In this document: piece by piece, positions 58,301 to 60,415 of the stretch
Position numbering within the stretch: position 1 is the first letter of the stretch
Layout: every line of letters starts with the position of its first letter
Assembly: GCA_037179385.1 (NCBI GenBank)
Contig: CM074187.1
Span: 49,696,879-49,760,878 of the forward strand
DNA: 64,000 nucleotides
Source of the DNA: Holothuria scabra
Lineage: Eukaryota > Echinodermata > Holothuroidea > Aspidochirotida > Holothuriidae
Direction of reading: 5' to 3'
The notes under the pieces: generated by a model
Told to the model about the DNA's origin: nothing
Seen by the model: the letters and a program-made list of their open reading frames with translations, nothing else
Database searches by the model: none
Program-made: the position numbers and the translations under genes

Positions 58301-59156
58301 TAAAGAACCTCGTCCATAATCCCATGTTATCAGAACCTTAATGAATGATGCGGACATCAAAATTATACAAATTTTAAATTCCACAACAAATTGTAAAAGC
58401 AAAGGGAATAAAGTACTGCTCATCAGTGCAAGAAGGTGATATAAACTGTTTTTCTCAAAGCTTTTTGGCAGTCACAAAAGTAGCAGCTTCATTCGCTGAC
58501 AACTTACAAATTGCATGTTTGATCTGACAGATTGTCACAAAATTTTATAGATTTATTCCCTGTTTCCCATTAGGACAAATAAATTGGTTGCTTGGACCCT
58601 TCCCTTAAATGTGAAGTTTCCTACAAAGGGAGATGGCCAGTTTTTCACAATTCTTCAAGTGCATGGTTACCGACACGTTGACGTAAATTGACCAATGGAG
58701 TCATTAGGTCCTTTAAAATGGGTCTTACGTTGCAACCTGTGTTGTTCTACTGTTCCTCAGGTGTCCAAGCTCTAACAGTCAAAAGTTCAGAGGTGACAGT
58801 GATGACAGGGGATGAGATAATGCAGGAGATGCAATCGCATCAGAGGACCATCACACGCACCATTAACCATGCTTATACCGGTCGGGGCAACCACTCAAGT
58901 CCAATGTTTGCTCTGTCTGCAGCATCAGCACAAGACGACATCTCGTTGAGGGGCAGCATGAGGACACCCGTGTCACGTTCCACTACTCCAGGAGAGATTG
59001 CCCCATCGTCATCCCCAGAATTGGATGAATCAGAACCCCTGGAGACAGCCAAGATGAGAGGCCTGAGACTGATTACAAGAAATGCATCCGAGATGGCGCT
59101 ACTGGCGAGGGCAGATTCTCCTAACATTCCAGTCATTAAACCTACACCCAGGAAAG
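4251..59156 (+). CDS. KMT2C/D: KMT2C/KMT2D (MLL3/4) histone methyltransferase, N-terminal ~4,017 codons in 36 exons, 3' end outside window
   Basis: Family role (known): nuclear H3K4 methyltransferase that scaffolds the ASCOM/COMPASS-like complex at enhancers and co-activates nuclear receptors. Seen here, in residue order: AT-hook-like GRPR core (14-17), extended PHD (about 148-353), PHD2 (361-407), PHD3 (410-454), RING/PHD-like finger (457-560), PHD5 (757-804), PHD6 (807-851), PHD7 (857-925), FPSYLQEAFFGK block (spanning the exon 23/24 junction), HMG box (about 1425-1497), LXXLL motifs, coiled coil (about 2836-2926), Lys-rich tracts. The order and many block identities match human KMT2C. Splice phases agree at all 35 internal junctions. 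Total coding length is 12,052 nt to the last donor, with no stop. The catalytic SET half is not in the window. Start chosen at 4251: good Kozak context (A at -3, G at +4), 10 nt after an acceptor. One gene is ancestral to vertebrate KMT2C and KMT2D, so a paralog-specific symbol is not justified. Confidence 0.96.
4340..7382. other. Introns 1 and 2 (around exon 2)
   Basis: Intron 1 (4340-5628) and intron 2 (5968-7382) are AT-rich. I see no repeats with clear ends, RNA genes or extra exons in either. Confidence 0.6.
5629..5967 (+). CDS. KMT2C/D: KMT2C/D coding exon 2
   Basis: Residues 30-143. Acceptor TTTTGAAG, donor GTAAGT. Ser/Glu/Thr-rich and probably disordered, with acidic METEVTHTEEEL-type sequence near the end, comparable to the acidic linker before the first PHD module in human KMT2C. 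It enters in phase 2 and joins the next exon to make the Gly before NYDPIC. Confidence 0.88.
7383..7604 (+). CDS. KMT2C/D: KMT2C/D coding exon 3 (start of extended PHD1)
   Basis: Residues 143-217. Contains ICALCCCGEKSLLGQGDL, close to the KMT2C block CAFCYCGEKSSLGQGDL, which supplies the first zinc ligands of the C2HC pre-PHD of the extended PHD. The end is basic (RRSRSQIKPR). Donor GTAAGC. Confidence 0.95.
7605..9938. other. Intron 3
   Basis: 2.3 kb intron. It contains a fragment around 8248-8275 (TAAGGTGGCATACCCCAG) resembling the left end of the inverted-repeat element at 10134, and a SINE 3' fragment at 8999-9060. Otherwise nothing recognisable. Confidence 0.5.
9939..10075 (+). CDS. KMT2C/D: KMT2C/D coding exon 4
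   Basis: Residues 217-263. Basic start (RERSRSPRRYASAE), then an acidic linker inside the split extended PHD. Low conservation is expected here. It is supported by good splice sites (TTTACAG / GTAAAA) and by phase 2 to phase 1 agreement with its neighbours. Confidence 0.87.
10134..10591. mobile_element. TIR element (MITE-like), about 460 bp
   Basis: The left end AAGGTAGCATACCCCCATTA is mirrored by the right end CTAATTGGGATATGCTACC, about 22-bp terminal inverted repeats with a few mismatches. No transposase frame. A related left end occurs at 8248. Target-site duplication not resolved. Confidence 0.62.
11304..13733. mobile_element. hAT-like non-autonomous DNA transposon, 2.43 kb
   Basis: Ends TAGGGCCTAACCGAT and ATCGGTTGAGCCCTA are inverted repeats (13 of 15 match). 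Both subterminal regions are full of CCGAT/ATCGG motifs. The flanking 8 bp are ATTTTATG (11296-11303) and AGTTTATG (13734-13741), 7 of 8 identical, as expected for the 8-bp duplication of hAT transposases. The interior is richer in CpG than the surrounding intron and has no recognisable transposase. It carries a U2 snRNA 5' fragment and an internal repeated motif (TCGGGAGGACTT at about 12850 and 13451). Confidence 0.85.
13245..13291 (+). pseudogene. U2 snRNA 5'-end fragment
   Basis: ATCGCTTCTCGGCCTTTTGG begins exactly at U2 nucleotide 1. The match continues through the branch-point recognition GTAGTA and CTGTTCTT to about nucleotide 47, with a single change (A to T at nucleotide 30). After that the sequence is unrelated, so the Sm site and 3' stem-loops are missing. 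It lies inside the hAT-like element. Likely a truncated snRNA copy; whether it is transcribed is unknown. Confidence 0.85.
14281..14390 (+). CDS. KMT2C/D: KMT2C/D coding exon 5 (pre-PHD His/Cys block)
   Basis: Residues 263-299. STAHHCCAAWSDNVCQ and LLNVDKAIYSGISQ match human WAHHRCVEWSLGVCQ and LLVNVDKAVVSGS. It supplies the His-Cys zinc ligands of the C2HC pre-PHD. Acceptor TTTCCAG, donor GTATGT, ends in phase 0. Confidence 0.96.
14391..15784. other. Introns 5 and 6 (around exon 6)
   Basis: Intron 5 (14391-14881) and intron 6 (14987-15784) hold AT-rich unique-looking sequence. Nothing recognisable. Confidence 0.5.
14882..14986 (+). CDS. KMT2C/D: KMT2C/D coding exon 6 (PHD1)
   Basis: Residues 300-334. 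RCSYCGRFGATISC and CSRIYHYPCAAS carry the first zinc pairs of PHD1 of the extended module (human: RCAFCKHLGATIKC, MYHYPCAAG). Acceptor CCAACAG, donor GTATGT. Exactly 35 codons. Confidence 0.96.
15785..15842 (+). CDS. KMT2C/D: KMT2C/D coding exon 7
   Basis: Residues 335-354. A 58-nt exon reading GIKSLVLLCPEHLDLTEDR, matching human FLLCPEHIDQAPER. It carries the last Cys and His of PHD1. Donor is GTTAGT, a weaker form than most donors in this gene. Confidence 0.95.
16320..16470 (+). repeat. Retroposon 3' tail with (TTA)n
   Basis: TGTACAGCGCCTTGATCAC and ATGTGCGCTAGATAAATCC are followed by a short run of TTA/ATT triplets (16455-16470). This is the usual form of a SINE/non-LTR 3' tail in invertebrate genomes. 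The 5' part could not be defined. Confidence 0.55.
16643..16823 (+). CDS. KMT2C/D: KMT2C/D coding exon 8 (PHD2)
   Basis: Residues 354-414. Complete C4HC3 PHD finger: Cys361, Cys364, Cys376, Cys379, His384, Cys387, Cys404, Cys407. FCTSCGQHYHATCLD is nearly identical to the human PHD2. The exon end (KICQTC) opens PHD3. Donor GTAATT. Confidence 0.97.
17312..17426 (+). CDS. KMT2C/D: KMT2C/D coding exon 9 (PHD3)
   Basis: Residues 414-452. MLVCDICDKGYHTFCL is the hallmark PHD3 core, with zinc ligands Cys425, Cys428, His433 and Cys436 and the structural Trp449 (NGWKC). The final Cys pair is completed by exon 10. Acceptor TTTTTGTAG, donor GTAAGT. Confidence 0.97.
18186..18217. repeat. Near-perfect palindrome
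   Basis: AACTGTCCTT-AA-AAGGACAGTT gives 10-bp perfect arms; ATACA before and GGTAT after extend it by five more pairs with one mismatch. Could be a MITE remnant. Confidence 0.8.
18417..18607 (+). CDS. KMT2C/D: KMT2C/D coding exon 10 (RING/PHD4-like finger)
   Basis: Residues 453-516. NCRRCSDCGTDAP, KWHHNYTVCDNCYQQRN and FCPVCRKAY follow the human order CRICIECGTR, QWHHNCLICDNCYQQQ, LCPFCGKCY. Cys-rich zinc-binding module between PHD3 and the linker. Acceptor TTTTTTAAG, donor GTAAGG. Confidence 0.96.
18690..19480. repeat. 65-bp minisatellite
   Basis: Units built on TCTCTGGTTCTGAGTACTCA, TGACTGATGGAGTGAGTTCA and TTGTCATGAATACAAGTGTA repeat at 65-bp steps (anchors at 18901, 18966, 19031, 19096, then 19159 and 19224). 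The best copies lie between 18830 and 19260, with decaying copies on both sides. Intronic. Confidence 0.92.
19848..19917 (+). repeat. SINE conserved-domain fragment, copy 1
   Basis: TTTAGTCACCTCTTATGACA then GCAGGAAATT and TATTCTACAACCCCTAGCCC. Shared with 37342-37413 (TTTAGTCGCCTCTTACAACA) and, on the other strand, with 28980-29035. It resembles a SINE central domain that occurs in many invertebrates; I cannot name the family with certainty. Confidence 0.6.
20097..20248 (+). CDS. KMT2C/D: KMT2C/D coding exon 11
   Basis: Residues 516-567. RYVHDECIEEDLLGQL and YHCPDCRGQF correspond to human RWVHLECDK and YICMYCKHLG and close the fourth finger. The family Trp in RWVH is Tyr here. Acceptor CCCGTAG, donor GTGAGT. 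Confidence 0.95.
20400..20621. mobile_element. Foldback MITE, copy 1
   Basis: The left part (TCTGATTTTAGTG, GGGGTCCATCACCTTTAATC) is mirrored by the right part (GATTAAAGGCTGATGGACCCC, CACTAATCAGA), giving inverted arms of about 40 bp. A second copy is at 59819-60034. No coding sequence. Confidence 0.75.
21478..21659 (+). CDS. KMT2C/D: KMT2C/D coding exon 12 (linker)
   Basis: Residues 567-627. Ser/Pro/Asp-rich (SAGTKSPGYSRSPRSLTP), probably disordered. Human KMT2C has a comparable SSS/PTPS linker between the two PHD triplets, though much longer. Donor GTTAGA is non-consensus at +5. Phase fits both neighbours. Confidence 0.86.
21660..22365. other. Intron 12
   Basis: AT-rich, nothing recognisable. 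Confidence 0.45.
22366..22491 (+). CDS. KMT2C/D: KMT2C/D coding exon 13 (linker)
   Basis: Residues 628-669, exactly 42 codons. Basic end (KKFSKR). Acceptor TTTTCCAG, donor GTGAGT. No domain visible. Confidence 0.86.
22763..22897 (+). CDS. KMT2C/D: KMT2C/D coding exon 14 (Arg-rich linker)
   Basis: Residues 670-714, 45 codons. Starts with an Arg/Asp repeat (RDRERSRDRDR), then RRGPKPKIKNLIPPEGS, similar to human GRGRSKLKSGIGAVVLPGVS. Donor GTAAAG. The 3' 107 bases of the exon and its donor are repeated immediately downstream (see the duplication entry). Confidence 0.92.
22791..23016. repeat. 113-bp tandem duplication of exon 14 with its donor site
   Basis: Unit 1 starts at 22791 (ACAGGTCTTA) and unit 2 at 22904. 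The period is 113 bp and I see only two base differences: T/A near the middle (GGAATTC versus GGAATAC) and G/A just after the donor. Both copies contain the GTAAA donor. 113 is not a multiple of 3, so retaining copy 2 as exon gives an in-frame TAG within ten codons. Copy 2 has no polypyrimidine tract in front of it. Near-identity implies a recent event or an assembly artefact. Confidence 0.95.
23017..24008. other. Remainder of intron 14
   Basis: After the duplicated exon copy: purine-rich text with G runs (23427-23439) and a SINE 3' fragment (23545-23600, GTGGTTAGAAACTGGGCCAT). No further exon. Confidence 0.5.
24009..24128 (+). CDS. KMT2C/D: KMT2C/D coding exon 15
   Basis: Residues 715-754. 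The acidic stretch DDEDDSPMHTTIVLFPSSDT matches the human block DDEENSMHNTVVLFSSSDKF just before the second PHD triplet. Acceptor GTCGACAG, donor GTGAGG. 40 codons. Confidence 0.96.
24672..24776 (+). CDS. KMT2C/D: KMT2C/D coding exon 16 (PHD5)
   Basis: Residues 755-789. DMCVACGSFGQGAEGRL then CSQCGQCYHPYCVSIK, almost identical to human PHD5. Zinc ligands begin at Cys757 and Cys760. 35 codons; acceptor CTTGTCGCAG, donor GTAAGC. Confidence 0.98.
25158..25339 (+). CDS. KMT2C/D: KMT2C/D coding exon 17 (PHD5 end, PHD6)
   Basis: Residues 790-850. KVVLSKGWRCLDC closes PHD5; CEGCGKNTDEARLLLCDDC, ISYHTYCLDPPL and VPKGGWKCKW form PHD6, nearly identical to the human finger. It ends in phase 2 inside Trp850. 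Confidence 0.98.
26131..26304 (+). CDS. KMT2C/D: KMT2C/D coding exon 18 (PHD7, first part)
   Basis: Residues 850-908. CIQCGATTPGINSEW, NYTMCGPC and SSCPVCRTSYHDDDLI match human CRHCGATSAGLRCEW, NYTQCAPC and SSCPVCYRNYREEDLI. The junction from PHD6 is three residues longer than in human: Cys851-IQYVS-Cys857 instead of C-VW-C, from a small local repeat. Acceptor TTTTGTCAG, donor GTCAGT. Confidence 0.95.
27120..27355 (+). mobile_element. tRNA-derived SINE, copy A
   Basis: GGTCTGGAGTTTGACTCCTG looks like a tRNA T arm / Pol III B box. The body TGGAACCTACTGCCATTGTG, GCTCAGCATAAGCAATGGAG, AAACAAGCCAGTGAATCACA and the 3' end are shared with copies at 34895, 42430 and 59385. Just upstream (27068-27120) lies an antisense copy of the 3' end, forming an inverted pair. 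Confidence 0.78.
27393..27595 (+). CDS. KMT2C/D: KMT2C/D coding exon 19 (PHD7 end, polyproline)
   Basis: Residues 908-976. RWLHAACDGMYTEEEVE and YMCGQCRPF complete PHD7 (human RWMHAVCQNLNTEEEVE, CSMCRPY). It is followed by about 14 consecutive prolines (27508-27540) and PEPEKPPSP. Acceptor CTCATCAG, donor GTAAGG. Confidence 0.97.
27596..28571. other. Intron 19
   Basis: Contains an inverted pair ATCCCCAAAC (28138-28147) / GTTTGGGGAT (28178-28187). Otherwise nothing recognisable. Confidence 0.5.
28572..28784 (+). CDS. KMT2C/D: KMT2C/D coding exon 20
   Basis: Residues 976-1047. VGLTESGFKQITSL then PMPKKKKLHK parallels human GVCLTESGMTQLQSL and PRRKRSKPK, a conserved block after the second PHD triplet. 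Acceptor TCTTTTCAG, donor GTAATG. Confidence 0.95.
28980..29035 (-). repeat. SINE conserved-domain fragment, copy 3 (reverse)
   Basis: The reverse complement reads TTAGTCACCTCAAACGACAA, GCGGAAGACACTGTGGGCAT, ATTTTAC, matching the copies at 19848 and 37342. Confidence 0.55.
29351..30420. mobile_element. DNA transposon with perfect 11-bp TIRs, 1.07 kb, non-autonomous
   Basis: Starts CAGGGATGAGC (29351-29361) and ends GCTCATCCCTG (30410-30420), perfect inverted ends. The bases ATGGTA precede the left end and follow the right end, a 6-bp target duplication. The interior is CpG-rich, with TAGGCCTAGCC-type runs at 29900-30190 and a perfect stem-loop at 30344-30368. No transposase. CAGGG ends with a 6-bp duplication suggest a hAT-related family, but this is inference. 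Confidence 0.86.
30344..30368. repeat. Perfect stem-loop inside the 1.07-kb element
   Basis: TGACTGACGCC-TTA-GGCGTCAGTCA: 11-bp perfect arms with a 3-nt loop near the element's right end. Confidence 0.92.
30677..30781 (+). CDS. KMT2C/D: KMT2C/D coding exon 21 (NAGNAG acceptor)
   Basis: Residues 1047-1082. Basic KEKKKRNRCGPKPG block equivalent to human KKRKRKPYRPG. The acceptor is TTTCAGCAG, so exon start at 30677 or 30680 differs only by one codon (AGHDE versus GHDE); both keep frame. Donor GTAAGA. Confidence 0.94.
31126..31239 (+). CDS. KMT2C/D: KMT2C/D coding exon 22
   Basis: Residues 1082-1120. GIGGFIVRQRKPSTK matches human GIGGFMVRQRSRTGQ, one of the best conserved linker blocks. Acceptor TTTTGCAG, donor GTCAGT. 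Confidence 0.96.
32365..32471 (+). CDS. KMT2C/D: KMT2C/D coding exon 23
   Basis: Residues 1120-1155. Lys/Arg-rich KQKRKRRPKTVSELE followed by QKFPSYLQ, matching human KKRYRKRKNKLEETFPAYLQ. Donor GTTGGT is weak, but the phase-0 junction to exon 24 is exactly the conserved one. Confidence 0.96.
33294..33455 (+). CDS. KMT2C/D: KMT2C/D coding exon 24
   Basis: Residues 1156-1209. EAFFGKSLLDQSKE equals human EAFFGKDLLDTSRQ. The rest is hydrophilic and Ser/Lys-rich. Acceptor TTTTGCAG, donor GTGAGA, 54 codons. Confidence 0.97.
33684..33788. repeat. 21-bp tandem repeat in intron 24
   Basis: Five units start at 33684, 33705, 33726, 33747 and 33768 (GAGTTTAAGGATTATTTACAT type). The array ends 13 bp before the exon 25 acceptor, so the branch-point region lies in or beside it. 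Confidence 0.9.
33802..33919 (+). CDS. KMT2C/D: KMT2C/D coding exon 25
   Basis: Residues 1210-1249. DDPLNFLPHEEIMDILMKDN is comparable to human DDPLADISEVLNTDDDILGI. The acceptor TTTTGATAG lies 13 bp after a 21-bp tandem array. Donor GTAAGT. Confidence 0.93.
34370..34522 (+). CDS. KMT2C/D: KMT2C/D coding exon 26
   Basis: Residues 1249-1300. DQIEELESILTSNLEQMVP matches the pattern of human SEEQLDGILSPELDKMVTDG. Acceptor CCAAACAG, donor GTAATA. Confidence 0.93.
34895..35135 (+). mobile_element. tRNA-derived SINE, copy B (best tRNA-like head)
   Basis: TGGTCAAGTAATTGGAGCAT then CTGACCAGCAGCAGGGTGG and GGATTTCCAC resemble a tRNA D arm, anticodon arm and T arm. The body (CAGAACCTACTGCAATTGTT, GTGGAGTAGGGAAAACAAGC) and 3' end (AGTTGGTCAGAAACTGAGC) match the other copies. 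An internal A run is at about 35050. Confidence 0.78.
35180..35690. repeat. Dispersed inverted-repeat family, copy 1
   Basis: The 35230-35370 part is the reverse complement of sequence found at 49005-49085 (GCATTCCTTATCAT...GTAAC). The 35600-35680 part (ATCTTGAGAACCACACATCA) matches 48925-48950. Related fragments lie near 39215-39310 and 58410-58530. Ends not defined. Confidence 0.5.
35913..36032 (+). CDS. KMT2C/D: KMT2C/D coding exon 27
   Basis: Residues 1300-1340. GKEVEDLLSGVLSPNEQNQ matches human GKDVEDLFTAVLSPANTQ. Acceptor TCCATCAG, donor GTATGT. Confidence 0.95.
36236..36641. mobile_element. hAT-type MITE, 406 bp
   Basis: Ends TAGGGCTGTGAAC and GTTCACAGCCCTA are perfect inverted repeats. 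Flanking 8-mers AAAACAGT (36228-36235) and AAAGCTGT (36642-36649) agree at 6 of 8 positions, consistent with a decayed hAT target duplication. Subterminal GCGATTAATCGC-type motifs. It contains an 18-bp perfect internal hairpin. A related left end is at 61790. Confidence 0.86.
36485..36532. repeat. 18-bp perfect hairpin within the MITE
   Basis: Arms AGAGTATACAAATGGATA (36485-36502) and TATCCATTTGTATACTCT (36515-36532) around a 12-nt A/T loop that is itself nearly self-complementary. Confidence 0.95.
36845..36959 (+). CDS. KMT2C/D: KMT2C/D coding exon 28
   Basis: Residues 1340-1378. His/Pro/Ser-rich (GSGSGHHAVRVPHHPK), comparable in place and character to human GSSPHLPHNSLPPGSGLG. Acceptor TTCTGCAG, donor GTAAGT. 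Confidence 0.92.
37342..37413 (+). repeat. SINE conserved-domain fragment, copy 2
   Basis: AGTTTAGTCGCCTCTTACAA, CAGACGGGAAATACCATGGG, CATATTCTACAACCCCTGGC: the same domain as 19848-19917. Confidence 0.6.
37545..37770 (+). repeat. Dispersed repeat, copy 1
   Basis: GATGTACTGAGAGTGTTCTG and the following text (TGTGTCTGGATGTGAATGGG, CTGGGTGATAAAT) align with 53165-53400 (GCATGCACTGAGAGTGTTCT, ATATCTGGATATGGATGA, CAGTGATGAATA). Family unknown. Confidence 0.6.
38313..38545 (+). CDS. KMT2C/D: KMT2C/D coding exon 29 (HMG box start)
   Basis: Residues 1378-1456. Pro-rich first half (PPFSPDFSEPPSPWP). The second half KWEKDEQLGQLATISAVYF and NINHPRLAEEYP aligns with the human lead-in to the HMG box (KWEKEEALGEMATVAPVLY, NINFPNLKEEFP). 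Acceptor CCTTTCAG, donor GTAAAT. Confidence 0.97.
38546..39555. other. Intron 29
   Basis: C run and A run at 38821-38850, and a fragment of the inverted-repeat family at about 39215-39310. No other feature. Confidence 0.45.
39556..39629 (+). CDS. KMT2C/D: KMT2C/D coding exon 30 (HMG box core)
   Basis: Residues 1456-1480. DWSSRLKQIRKMWRNVSPAD corresponds to human DWTTRVKQIAKLWRKASSQE, the core HMG helices including the Trp residues. Acceptor TTCATTCAG, donor GTAAGT. Confidence 0.97.
39822..39915. repeat. 19-bp minisatellite, five identical units
   Basis: ACGTGTAGTATTTAAGTCA repeats at 39822, 39841, 39860, 39879 and 39898 with no substitutions (last unit one base short). Perfect identity suggests a young, probably length-variable tract. 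Confidence 0.97.
40316..40520. repeat. G/C-rich MITE-like repeat
   Basis: Starts CAGGCACGTAGCCAGGATT, with long G runs (40374-40386) and then CCCCCAACCCCCTC near 40490. Its ends are only weakly complementary (TCTGTAGGTACCAG). It resembles degraded elements common in marine invertebrate genomes. Boundaries uncertain. Confidence 0.45.
40853..40903 (+). CDS. KMT2C/D: KMT2C/D coding exon 31 (HMG box end, two possible donors)
   Basis: Residues 1481-1497. QKARENRAALRIKEAQK matches human QKARDNRAALRINKVQM. Donor GTAAGA at 40904 is the better site. A second donor, GTTGGC at 40913, would add Val-Arg-Lys and also keeps phase 0. Confidence 0.94.
40913..42215. other. Intron 31
   Basis: AT-rich; no repeat ends or RNA genes recognised. 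The minus-strand frame 41343-41753 has no recognisable homology. Confidence 0.45.
42216..42348 (+). CDS. KMT2C/D: KMT2C/D coding exon 32
   Basis: Residues 1498-1542. ISADIQRKRQAEQDGN is charged and Gln-rich, in the place of the KQQAKIEATQKLEQ stretch after the human HMG box. Acceptor CTGTTTTAG, donor GTAATC. Confidence 0.9.
42430..42550 (+). repeat. tRNA-derived SINE, copy C (internally deleted)
   Basis: Head region with CACCTGGGAAGTTGAGGCTC, then directly GAGTAGGGAAAACAATCCAG and TGACTCACAATTAGGAAAAG. The middle of the body present in copies A, B and D is missing. Confidence 0.6.
42551..42620. repeat. 23-bp tandem repeat, three units
   Basis: GGCACTGCTAGAGTTAAACA starts at 42551, 42574 and 42597 (third unit GGCACTGCAAGAGTTGAACA). 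Directly follows SINE copy C. Confidence 0.93.
42621..43866. other. Remainder of intron 32
   Basis: AT-rich with no recognisable element, RNA gene or exon before the acceptor at 43866. Confidence 0.45.
43867..47001 (+). CDS. KMT2C/D: KMT2C/D coding exon 33 (giant Pro/Gln/Met-rich exon, two LXXLL)
   Basis: Residues 1542-2587 in one 3,135-nt exon. Pro/Met/Gln-rich first half with RPPPPPYPGN (human TRPPPPYPGN) and GPFIELRHK (human AYIELRHR). DQEPQLDDLLVEGFNLLDY (human DPNLDDLLRSGEFDIIAY) holds LDDLL at 45237-45251. An acidic Ser/Lys/Glu-rich middle follows. Then LGEQPLLLQDLLEKEKKEQ matches the conserved human NR box LEEQPLLLQDLLDQERQEQ, with LQDLL at 46824-46838. LXXLL motifs are the known contacts for nuclear receptors. 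Mostly disordered otherwise. Acceptor CTTTGCAG, donor GTGAGA. Large exons in this part of the gene are also known in vertebrates. Confidence 0.97.
47002..50312. other. Intron 33
   Basis: 3.3 kb. Holds a C run (47815-47828), a remnant of the CAGGGTTC-ended family ending AGAACCCTG at about 48467, and the second copy of the inverted-repeat family (about 48600-49150). No coding exon seen. Confidence 0.55.
48600..49150. repeat. Dispersed inverted-repeat family, copy 2
   Basis: ATCTTGAGAACCACACATTG at 48928 and GCATTCCTTATCATGTGAGA at 49010 match copy 1 (35180-35690), the second in inverted orientation. A partly complementary stretch sits at 48650-48740. Ends not defined. Confidence 0.5.
50313..50375 (+). 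CDS. KMT2C/D: KMT2C/D coding exon 34 (63-nt exon)
   Basis: Residues 2587-2608, 21 codons: DNPTMQSTAGNLTSTYYPSS. No homology recognised. It is called because acceptor TTGTCAG and donor GTATGT are good and the phase (1 in, 1 out) matches both giant exons. Since exons 33 and 35 also join in frame without it, it could be a cassette exon. Confidence 0.72.
50376..53477. other. Intron 34
   Basis: 3.1 kb. Remnants of the CAGGGTTC-ended element family at about 51090-51415 and 52735-52912 (ending GGGGACCCTG), and the dispersed repeat copy at 53165-53400. No exon recognised. Confidence 0.5.
53165..53400 (+). repeat. Dispersed repeat, copy 2
   Basis: Aligned by eye with 37545-37770: shared ACTGAGAGTGTTCTG, a GTCTGGAT/ATCTGGAT stretch and a TGATAAAT/TGATGAAT end. 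Confidence 0.6.
53478..57311 (+). CDS. KMT2C/D: KMT2C/D coding exon 35 (giant exon: coiled coil, Ser-Pro repeats, LXXLL, Lys-rich tracts)
   Basis: Residues 2608-3886, 3,834 nt. In order: Met/Pro/Gly-rich start; coiled coil about 2836-2926 (YQNWLRRRD, KKKKALTAKKRTCEKNKK, matching human YEEWLQETQ, KSKKALSAKQRTAKKAGR); about 30 Ser-Pro sites, mostly QSP or HSP, at roughly 54810-55745; NHPFSEGFEQRERLEKIK (human NNPFSESFQERERKERLR); PAKKPKKKKSKKEKDREK basic tract; NLLLKQLLRGPP with LKQLL at 56543-56557; a second Lys-rich tract at about 56930-57040; and YGQAILEGVADFYGTFV, close to the KMT2D motif LEGEADYYSQLIY. The NNLSNPPTPPASLPPTPP motif that follows in vertebrates is not visible. Acceptor TTTTTCAG, donor GTGAGT. 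Confidence 0.97.
57763..57910. mobile_element. MITE with GGTG..AGATCC inverted ends
   Basis: Left AGGTGCAGATCCAG and right TTGGATCTACACCT are inverted repeats with few mismatches. The interior has GGGGG near the left and a C run near the right. The shape fits a non-autonomous DNA element common in animals. Target duplication not resolved. Confidence 0.65.
57911..58760. other. Remainder of intron 35
   Basis: Includes a fragment of the inverted-repeat family (about 58410-58530). Otherwise nothing. Confidence 0.45.
58761..59156 (+). CDS. KMT2C/D: KMT2C/D coding exon 36 (last exon in window)
   Basis: Residues 3886-4018 (last codon split). Contains TPGEIAPSSSPELDESEPLE, like human FVPSSSPESVVGVE, and then SPNIPVIKPTPRK, like human SPIIPILPS. 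Acceptor GTTCCTCAG, donor GTGAGA in phase 1. No following exon resembling GLISVAITLHP, ePHD2, FYRN/C or SET is found before 64000, so the gene continues outside. Confidence 0.95.
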
Positions 59157-59384
59157 GTGAGAGTTAGTGCTTATGGTATGTCAGTTTTATTTCAATATAG
59201 CCACAGTAAATGAAAAAGAACCATGTATACAGCTGTGATCATGTATATTTGAACATGGCAATATTAAAAGTTGAAGTATGAACTGACTGTTATGTGAGGC
59301 AACTGTAGTGTTTTCATGATTTATGCTGGTGACATTTTACACGAAATGGTTGAAATACTAGAAATGTTACACCAAAGACTTTTA

Positions 59385-59540
59385 AAATGGAACCTACTGC
59401 CATTGTTCTTGGTGCTCAGCATGAGCAATGAAGTAGGGAAAACAAGTCAGTGAGCCACAACTGGACAAAAGGTTGTTGCTGGTCCGACTTAAACCAGTTG
59501 GTTAGAAACTGGACTGCTAAACCTCATCTAACTAACTCTT
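59385..59540 (+). mobile_element. tRNA-derived SINE, copy D (5' truncated)
   Basis: Starts in the body (AATGGAACCTACTGCCATTG, TTCTTGGTGCTCAGCATGAG) and runs through the full 3' end (CCAGTTGGTTAGAAACTGGA, CTCATCTAACTAACT). Cleanest copy of the 3' half in the window. Confidence 0.75.
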
Positions 59541-59818
59541 TGGAAATAAAGCTATGTGGTTGGAATTTTGGTACAGTACTAGCAAGTTTTATTGTTTCAT
59601 ACATGAAAACAAAGAAAGAATTGTGGTCAGGTTTGCTCCCTTTGGGGATTTTTTACTGCTCTGGCAGTTACTATATTACTGCTTATGCATAGCAGTGAGT
59701 TTGAAACTGAAACACAAGTTTTCTAGCTTCTTCTGTCTTATAGTGCATGCAGTCATGCCAACATATTTACATGAACTAGCTCTTATAGAGGAATAAAACA
59801 GTCACAGTCAAGTGATGG

Positions 59819-60034
59819 TCTGGTTGTAGTCAGATGTAACTGAGGTCATTACCTTCAATCTTCCAATTTCCTTGCTTATCTGTATCATGAATGGTTGTAC
59901 ACTGAATTGTATCTTCATTCCCTCAATTTCAATGAATATGAGAGTTTGAAATTCATGTAGACAGTAAATGAAGACCATGTAAGGCTGATGGACTAATGGC
60001 TGCTTACAGTCACTAAACACAAGGACTAATCAGA
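59819..60034. mobile_element. Foldback MITE, copy 2
   Basis: Matches copy 1 (20400-20621) over its length, for example GAATGGTTGTACACTGAATT and TTTGAAATTCATGTAGACAG, ending GACTAATCAGA. Confidence 0.75.
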
Positions 60035-60361
60035 TTCATTTATTGCAGCAGTGAAAGAACAAACATAATAGAATATGGATGTACATTGTATACATAACGT
60101 TTCCCTTTTGAAAAGGATGTGTGTGCTTTTGTTGTTTTGTTTCATCTAGTGGTACTTTTGGATTTTCAGATAACTTAATATAGTTGTTCTTTGGGCATGT
60201 ATTTCCCTATTTCCACTTGTCCTCAAGGATATTTATTTGCCTGAAACATTTTCCCCATAACTATAAAACATTGAGTGTGTTCAAGATTGATTGCTCTTGA
60301 AGAATTAAATGATTTGTTGTTTTTGGTTTCGATGATAAGAGAAACCAATGCAATCATGATG

Positions 60362-60415
60362 GCGTGTGTGTGTATGTGTGTATGTATGTGTGCGTGTGTG
60401 TGTGTGTGTGTTTGT
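60362..60415. repeat. (TG)n microsatellite
   Basis: Interrupted TG/TATG run (GTGTGTGTGTATGTGTGTAT and on), ending at the start of the 145-bp array. Confidence 0.95.
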
